In this document: in pieces, positions 56,401-64,000 of the stretch
Layout of the letters: each line of letters starts with the position of its first letter
How positions within the stretch are numbered: the first letter of the stretch is position 1
DNA from: Gymnogyps californianus
Lineage: Eukaryota > Chordata > Aves > Accipitriformes > Cathartidae
Assembly: GCF_018139145.2 (NCBI RefSeq)
Contig: NC_059475.1
Span: 15,031,437-15,095,436, forward strand
Reading direction: 5' to 3'
Length of the DNA: 64,000 nt
Notes under the pieces: model-generated
What the model saw: only the letters and a program-made list of their open reading frames with translations
Database searches by the model: none
Told to the model about the DNA's origin: nothing
Position numbers and translations under genes: made by a program

Positions 56401-58718
56401 ATTCTTAGAACTTTTAATTCAGATGAAAGGTGAGTTATTAAGTTTTCTTTTTCTGTAGCAATTAGGAAGGAATGATGATACAGAAGTGTATTATTTTCCT
56501 TTGTGTATAGACCTGACTTAAAAGACATTTGTTTCTTTAATCTGATTGCTGCTAAGTTCCTGAACATCCAAATATGTTAACACCTTCACAGGAAAAAACC
56601 CTTCATGTTTGTAATTTGTAGCCAAATTAAGCAGCTTGCTCTATAGTTATCAGAAGTATAATAAAATTCCAGAAACATATTCACTTCCAGCGAATTCCTG
56701 TAAGGCGTAGACCATATACATTTCTAGAAAGCTTGAAGGAATCCAACTGCCAGCTCAGAGTATGCCTCACAGTCAGCCTGTTCCCCAAAGGGATGCCACA
56801 GTTTTAAAAGAGCTTTAAAAAACGTGCTCGTCCCCTGATGGCACTCTGTAGTACTGGTGCCTCTGGTGCTCTGTCAGTAAATGCAGCAGTAACTTATTTG
56901 CTTCTTACTGGCTTCTGAGTGAATACAGTCCCCAGGGAGGGAGCTTTGCAAAGCACAATTATTTTAAAATAGAGCCTGAGCTTTCAGTGAGGGGCAGCCA
57001 GTGGTTAAGGCAGTGAGAATGTCTTGTTGATGCTGGGGGCTCAGCCTCCTCCAGTCGCTTGGGCTCAAGCTTCTGCCTTGATACAGACTGAAGAGACACA
57101 GGAAACCTCCCGCAATCCAGGCTATAAGGTTGACATCCTTTTAAACATACAAGTTTCCTGATAAGTGAGTTTATGTCTGTGCCATTTACAATCTCGATGG
57201 TAAATTCTCCCGGGAACAGAACATATGGGCCTGGAAGGCAGCTGTCCTGCTTTGTAAGATCTAAAGGTGCAAAAGATGGGAATCATGCCAGGAGCCTGAT
57301 CCCTAGCTACCAGATTGAAAAGTCTTCCCTCTTGGGAGAGGAGAGCAGGCGCAGGACAGGAGCACTTCCCAAGGTGGAGGAGAGGTTGGTCATCTGAAGG
57401 GAACAGAAACAGAGAGCTGTGCCAGACTGGGTGACAGTCTGGTGGCCAGTGTCATTCCTGCAACAGGGGGAAACACAAGCCCAGGACTGGATTTAGGCTT
57501 GCAACATCCAAGGCAAGTACTAGAACTGCTACAGACTATAGAAACAGTCTCTTTCTTAAACATTCTTATAAATTTTTTATTAAATAATGTGACACTTCCA
57601 TTAAGCAAGAATGAGAGTAACAAAGACATGCTGTTTAAAGCAGTCATTGGACATGTAGGGCATTAAATGGGTGAGAAAAGGGTCCTGCAGCTGCAGCGCT
57701 GCTGTACGAGGTTGATTACTCTAGCTAATGGTTTTGTTTGTTTGTCTGTCCATTTTTACTAACTTGAAGAGAATAGGGAGACTCCCTCTCATTTTGATCA
57801 AGGATGCCATTACTGGGAGAGCTAGGAAAATCCTCCTGGCCAAAATTTCATCAGAATTGATATTTTACTGCAAAAAGTCTCAATTTTGATGGGCTGTCTT
57901 TTCCTGATGAAAATCACTTTGCCAGATAATTCAGGGCTAAAGATGAGAAGGAGTAGGAAAAGATGGTGTATTAAGAAATTCTGCAAAGAAAGGAGGTCAT
58001 ATGGTAAAATATCGACTCAATGACATCATTTTCATTGATACTGCCACTGATATAATTCAACTTGATAACACAGATATTACATAGAGAGACATAAACATTC
58101 AAGTAGGGAACGGCACAAGTATAACTATTTCATTGATTTTAATTAAATTTTCCAAAGTATTGCAAGGTTGGCATATTTTTATTTTCATTAAAGGGCTTGC
58201 ATGGTCTCTCAGAGCCCTAATAAAATCTTCTTTCAACCTCTTTCCTTCCTCTGCTACAACCTAAATTTCTACATAAGAAAAGGACCAAAATATTTAATTT
58301 AATACTTCCATATACTGAAATTTGCACACACCATTCCCTTAATTTAGGCCACTATTCACTGTATCATAATAAGGAACATTCTGTTAAAATATGCCCACCT
58401 AGAGCTCAGTAGTCTTTGAATGCTAGATAAAATCATTCTATAAGGCTAATGAAGACAGAAGCTCTGCCTGTAACAATATTAAGTTTGTTTTCTCTAGTGA
58501 TTCGAAGAAGTGAGCAATCTGTCAGTAATACATTGAGGGAAATTACTTGTCTTGTAGGAATTCCCGCTGACAGTCACTCACTCACAGTGCTGACCCAAAC
58601 ATCTACCCGCTGACAAACAAATTACAGTGTCTAACTTTGAAAAGGTAACTAGCTGGTTTTAATTTTGATTGGTCTCACCAAATCTCTTTCACATTTACCC
58701 AATCCCCATTCTTCGATG

Positions 58719-58722
<4 letters not shown>

Positions 58723-58749
<27 letters not shown>
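58723..58749 (+). repeat. A27 homopolymer
   Basis: Twenty-seven A after ...GATGTGTT. The sequence just upstream shows no coding similarity or target-site duplication that would mark a processed pseudogene. Confidence 0.88.
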
Positions 58750-58752
<3 letters not shown>

Positions 58753-61195
58753 AAACTCTGTGGTTTTTGCATTTGAAAAAATTATTATTGCCTACATCTG
58801 AGAGTGTTATGTCAGATAAAACTGTTAAACTGTGTCTAACCAACATTAAGACTGGCAGCCCTGCCAGTGACTGACTGGGTGAGTGAACACATTACTGAGA
58901 CAGCATTGTAGAAATTAATTTTCTTCAATAAAGTGATTTTTAAGGCTCATATATTTCACAATCTAAACATATGTCACTGTTTCATAAACAAAATAAATGG
59001 ATTAAAATAATACATTACCAATATGCTGACACATGGAGATATTTTAATTAGAAATACTTAAGCTGAGTGATATTTAACTGCTATATTTGTTGAAGAGGAG
59101 CATGCATCATTTAATAAGACATAAGGCAGGTACATCACTTTGCATGATGTGGTACCAGAGTGGGACCAAATCACCTCCAGTGTGAGCTATCACTATCAGA
59201 TCATATTAGCCCCACTAAAAAATTGCTTTAAGGTTACAACATATAGAGGAAACTCCGTAAGAGCAGCAGTCCACTAAAACAACTTTTTCATTGAAATAAT
59301 AAGTCACCAAGATTCTAGTTCCCGAGAATAATATTTCTTCATAAAAGGACACATTTAACATCTTAGCTATTTAAAGGCCATATTTACATGACTGTCGCAT
59401 TACATTGGCCTCTTTCCTGCACATTCTTCTTGACTTACTTTAAGGACCAGCACTAAAATAGCTGAGGAAAGCAAATGTCAACTATGTCCTGAAATTTATA
59501 TGTGTGAGAGAATTGGAATAAGTAGAAATGTAATATATTGTTTACTGTACCGAGTGCCCTCTGTTCTCTAAAGGTCAAAAGCATTGTAACCTTAGAGTTA
59601 CAGTTTCTGATTGTTCCCAGGGTTAAATACATTATCAAAATTAATGGTTCAAACCCCTCAACCTTCAGATATATGAGTATTCATGCCTCCATCTGCTGAA
59701 CTGTTCAACTAAAAATAGCATTCTTTGGCCTTCCCTCTACTAATATTGTGCCCCTGAGGCAGGCTATGCAATGCTTCAGCAGCGCACTGGATCTGCACCC
59801 AGCAGTATAAAAAAAAAGGTCATTTACTTTTTCTGCAATTAGAAGAGAGTATGGAGGAGTAGGATGAGATGGGATGGGAGAAAAGAAATAGACAAATATG
59901 TGTTTAGTTAAAATTTAATTTTTTTAAAATGGATTATAAAAACTTCAGGCTTCAAGAACACAGCTGCAACTATAGTTAAGACTTGCCAAGGTTCATTAGT
60001 GTTATAAGTGATAAATTTTAAAGGACAAATTACACAAATAGTTTGGAGAAAGAGTTATGAACGAAAGCTTTTTTGTTTTGCTTTTTTTCCTAGAGCTCAC
60101 TTTGTTTAGGAATAACTCCAGCTAGCATCATTGTAGTGCTTCCATTTCTATCAACAGTTTATCAGTCGTGGTTGAGAGACTTGCGACATTTCCTTATTTA
60201 CCGCATAGACTGCTTTGTAGAAATATCTAAGAATGAAGGCAGATTTTTTTAAACAATAAAGAGCGTATAGTAACATTCCTTGTTTGAAAGTAAGGACATA
60301 TAGATGCCATCTCTGCCACCACTGAGACTTCCCAGTAAGTAGGTTACTGCTACCAGCACCATGAGAGCTGGCAAAACCCACTTCATGATCAAGTTCACTC
60401 ATTTAGCAAGATTACTGGGCACACATATCTAGAATCAGTTAATATTAGTGCAATCATTTGACAACTAGGGAAAAAATTCAGGGAAACAGGAAAGGGAAGA
60501 AACTCCAGAGAAAATGGGTATAAAAAAGAGGAGCAAACGGAAAATTATTGACAGGTTTTACTGCTCACACTGATTAATTAAAGCAACACGCTTTTGTTAC
60601 ACACATGCATCAGAACTGGTTCACACACCACTATGCATACCTGCTACAGGTGTATTTGGTAATATATCTGTAAACTATTTAGCAGAAGGTTGATTTGACG
60701 GGATTCACTCACAGTTGTTTGAAGCTAGAGGGGTGAACAGAAATAGCTTGGTCCTTCTTCTTAGACCATACTTAGAGAACTGTTCCCTCATCAGCAAGAC
60801 CCTCCCTCACACCGAGAGTCCTAACAAGGCTTGGTCCTATCACACATATTATTTAAATCTTGGCCAAGTTGTTGAGGAAACTGGTGAGATGGGGCTGAGC
60901 TGTCAATGGGAAGTGTGGAACACAGAGTTTTAAGTATTTTTGTCAACAACATCATCAATGCCACCCTCATGAGATCAGTATACAGATAAAAACAAACTAT
61001 CTGATGTCAACCCAAAGCAGATCAAGCCACCACTTCAGGAACACAGACTGGCATAAACATGTGGTAATTACTACTTTATTTTAGAATACTCAAAGCTACA
61101 ACTGAATATTAATGGTATTTTAAGACTAGCTGATCAATGTGATGCAAAATCTTAAGAGTAGATGGGTCAAACAGGTCTGTTGCTGAAGAACTTAA

Positions 61196-61212
61196 TTTTT
61201 TTTTTTTTTTTT
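61196..61212 (+). repeat. T17 homopolymer
   Basis: Seventeen T in AT-rich intron; simple repeat. Confidence 0.85.
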
Positions 61213-63965
61213 AAATGCAAGGCCCATGAGAGTGAAACTAGTTACCTGAGAAATTCCTAGATATGATTTCAATAAAGTTTTTTAACTCACGGAGATACAT
61301 AATCCACTGGTGAACACAGACATACAATTCAGAGAAAATACATTTTGATACCAATGTGCTAAATAGCTTGAATAAGATGGGCAAATCATTAGTTACAAAT
61401 TGCCCACTGGAGAAACATCCTCTGTGGAATAATTGCTATCATTACATGATGTACCTGGGAGTAAATTGTTTTCTGTGCTATTAGATTCAGAGCTTCCATA
61501 GAAGTTGTCTTAACACACAGAAAGATGAGAACACAAAATTGCTGCTAGCTCCTACCTGAAGCATGATCATCCAAAAAAAAGGTAAGTGAAAAAAGAGGAG
61601 AGATTATAAACTTGAAGCTGACAGAATTTTCACTGCAGCTGGATATGGATTACGGAATATAATTTTGGAGCTAATAATAATGCCCTGGTAAAGTTGAAAT
61701 GTTAGAGCTACTGCAAAGCTTTTTTAATTGAAATAGCTTTCCCTCCCCAAGTTCTCCAAACACAGATATTACACACACGCTCACATGTAGAAACAAAACC
61801 AAACCTGCAAATGAATTAGCTATTTCTCCCACTGGCTGAAAGGAACAGAGATTAGTTTTGTGATCAGTATTTTTAAGCGCTTGGGAAATACTCAGATACC
61901 ATGGTCACAGCATTCATGTAAATAAATAAGTGGGTGGGGTGCATGGAAGAAAGGAAACAAAACAGAGAAAGAAGGGGGAAGGGAAGCAAAGATGGAAAAA
62001 TGAGCTGAAATGCTGCACCCCTAACAGTCTTCATGATGCATCAGGTATAACAACAAATTCCCTTCAACAAACACAGGCAAATAAGTGTTCATTTAGGGAA
62101 CACTTAGGGAATTTACACAAAGAGAATATTGATAGTAGGAGTAAATAAAATTTAGTTCAGCCAATTTGACAATCAGATGAGCAGGTATCAACTGAAGGTT
62201 AAGTACTCTATCACTTAAACTCTTATGACCGTGAAACATTAAAGGTTTTGAAATTCAAATAAAATAGAAAGGAGGGGAACAAACAAAAAAACTCTTTTAC
62301 AACAAATACGTCTGAAGGGAAATTCAGGCCCCTCAAGCACTCAAATGTTTCTGAATTTATTAGCGCCACTTTCTTTGCTGGTTGTTTTCTCTCTAATTGT
62401 GCTCGTCATGTTTAACAGCTCAGTCTATAATTTTTGCAGATTAGTGAAGTTGCACTATTGCTGTAGGTTCTGATCAAGGCTGATGTGCAAATAGATCTGT
62501 GGGTCAAGCTACAAATGGATCTTGTAAAAGAAAAGAATCAGGAATGTCTGTGGTTTAGATCCTGTTTCTCTTGCAGTTGAACAGTTTTTATCCTTTCCTG
62601 CCTTACAGTCTTGTGTAGGCTTACTATTTGTTGTATTGCATTTCAAAGGTAGCAAAAATAGTCTCTCTGTTCACGAAGCTGATTTCTGAAGTATTTTCTC
62701 AACTAAAGCTAATGACACTTTTGCTTCAATAAGTATTCAAATACAGATTTTCAAAGGATACCTGCTATTTTTCCTTTTGAAAACCTTCCCTTTGGTTTGA
62801 AGCCTGTCCAAGGTACAGTCTTAACATAATACTATTATGACCCAAAAGTATTTTTTGGAGATCTTTCCCTGCGGTGTCAGGGTGTTCTCTTTTCAAGTTT
62901 TGATTGTAGGTTAGGTCAGACATAAGCTCAAGGGTTCTTTTTTGCCAGTTCTGGACCATTAGTGAACAGTGAGTTCTGGTCCCATTCTCAATTATCCTAA
63001 GTTAACTTGACAAGAAGAATATCAGCATTGGGTAAAGACGAGAGGATTTTTAATTTGCTTTGGTCCCTCTGGAAAATGATATAATTGCAGAAGGGTAAGC
63101 AAAGTAGATATTTGGATATCAACATGGCAGTACTTTGCTACTTTAGGCACAATTTATTCCTACTTTGCATCTGAACCCAATGCTAACCTAACTCAAACAG
63201 GGGTTTCAAAGGTTTACTTGCAAATAGTTACATGCATCTTTAATGGCCTTTCCTCTCATGTTCAGTCACTTCCTTTCCACACATTTTAACTCTGAAAGCT
63301 TTTGACTGTTTCTTCATTATTTATGACATTGTTGGGTCTTTTCTTGTGAAATTAAAAACTTCTTGCCACAAAAAGCTAGCTAATAATATGGCACATAAAT
63401 CTTTCTTTCACAACATTTCATTCTATATATGCCAAAAATAAATAAATGACCAAACCGAGGCTCCTGACCATGCTTGGCATCTGACCAGCTTAATGCACAG
63501 AAAGGTTGAGATTACCTAAATACAGAAGCTAAAAGAGTTTGCAATTTATTGTATTGTCAGCACCACACTGTCTGAAAAAAAGAAAAAACCCCAATAACAC
63601 ACATTTGTTTTGATACACTCACTGCTCCAATTAAAGGTAGTGCATTGCAGCTACAGAGGAAAGACTAAATGAAAATAAAGTACAAAAAGATCTTTGAACT
63701 TATCTCCCATCAACTGGTCATATAATTAAAAAATACCATTAACTCTGCCGATATAAAACACACACAACAATGTCTTTCATGCACAGTATCAAGGTTGGCC
63801 GCATGTTTCTGTATTTGCAGTACCGTAAGTACATAAGGTGTTAATCCTCCTGGGCTGTGCTCAAAAATTATTTAACATTCAGACTATTATTTAGCATACA
63901 GCTGGTTAGCAGTTTTCCCCTAAAATGTTGGCTTCGATCCCACATTTTTTTGTTCTGGCACATAC

Positions 63966-64000
63966 CTGGAGCTGTAAAGGGCTGAGTCCAGAAGCAGCAG
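63966..64000 (-). CDS. SOX6: SOX6 exon, 3' end only (end of the alanine-rich stretch)
   Basis: This is the last 35 bases of an exon that continues past the right edge. On the minus strand it reads two bases of a split codon, then eleven codons giving AASGLSPLQLQ, then the donor gtatgt. In vertebrate SOX6 this peptide ends the alanine-rich segment that follows the N-terminal leucine zipper and Q-box. The exon ends on a codon boundary, so it joins in frame to the exon at 39188, giving ...LQLQ-QLYAAQ. That is also the arrangement in SOX5, which lacks the extra 41-codon exon of SOX6. The identity follows from the match to SOX6 and from frame continuity with the later exons. The 5' end of the exon is not visible. 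Confidence 0.93.

Noticed and set aside
56990..57090. Possible SINE head (CCAGTGGTTAAGGCAG with a later GGGCTCAAGCTTC)
   Set aside because: The A- and B-box-like words are present, but the body and tail of a SINE do not follow, and a functional tRNA cloverleaf cannot be built.
58723..58749. A27 run as the tail of a processed pseudogene
   Set aside because: The preceding sequence shows no coding remnant, no polyadenylation signal at the right distance and no target-site duplication.

Overview
The window is a stretch of a bird genome lying entirely inside one gene, the SoxD transcription factor SOX6, read on the minus strand (right to left). The identification rests on five exons. Each has clean splice sites and a continuous reading frame across all four junctions, and the translations match SOX6 rather than its paralogues SOX5 and SOX13. 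In transcription order the exons are 64000-63966 (3' end of an exon only), 39188-39039, 35153-34973, 32075-31885 and 5276-5168. They cover the middle of the protein: the end of the alanine-rich stretch, the linker with two SUMO consensus lysines, the CtBP-type PLNLS motif, the Ser/Thr-Pro-rich part, the second short coiled coil with a six-glutamine run, and the acidic segment before the HMG box. The N-terminal coiled coil/Q-box and the HMG DNA-binding domain are not in the window; they should lie beyond 64000 and before 1.

The rest, about 63.3 kb, is intron: about 24.8, 3.9, 2.9 and 26.6 kb, plus at least 5.2 kb after the last exon. It is AT-rich and repeat-poor. A bird is indicated by a 5'-truncated CR1 LINE with the typical ATTCTATG-type end (about 1845-2297), two solo LTRs of endogenous-retrovirus types common in birds (27869-28439 on +, about 41162-41728 on -), the low repeat load and the SOX6 residues. 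The LTR types suggest Neoaves, but this rests on memory of those families and is not proof. Older sequence includes a tRNA-derived MIR-like SINE (about 16405-16614, minus), a weaker SINE remnant near 52572-52650, and at least four fragments of two palindromic amniote repeat families.

Smaller structures worth noting are an uninterrupted run of 46 G (43458-43503), a second poly-G tract (50642-50671), a G-quadruplex motif on the SOX6 sense strand (1326-1350), a perfect 28-bp palindrome (35537-35564), a diverged tandem array of small hairpins (26726-26905), and two adjacent CpG-rich 12-bp palindromes (42365-42389).

I found no second gene, no RNA gene, no CRISPR array and no convincing new biological system. 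Open reading frames outside the five exons are short and either fall in repeats or look like chance. The most gene-relevant oddity is that the 123-bp (41-codon) alternative SOX6 exon known from mammals, expected between 63965 and 39189, was not found by eye.
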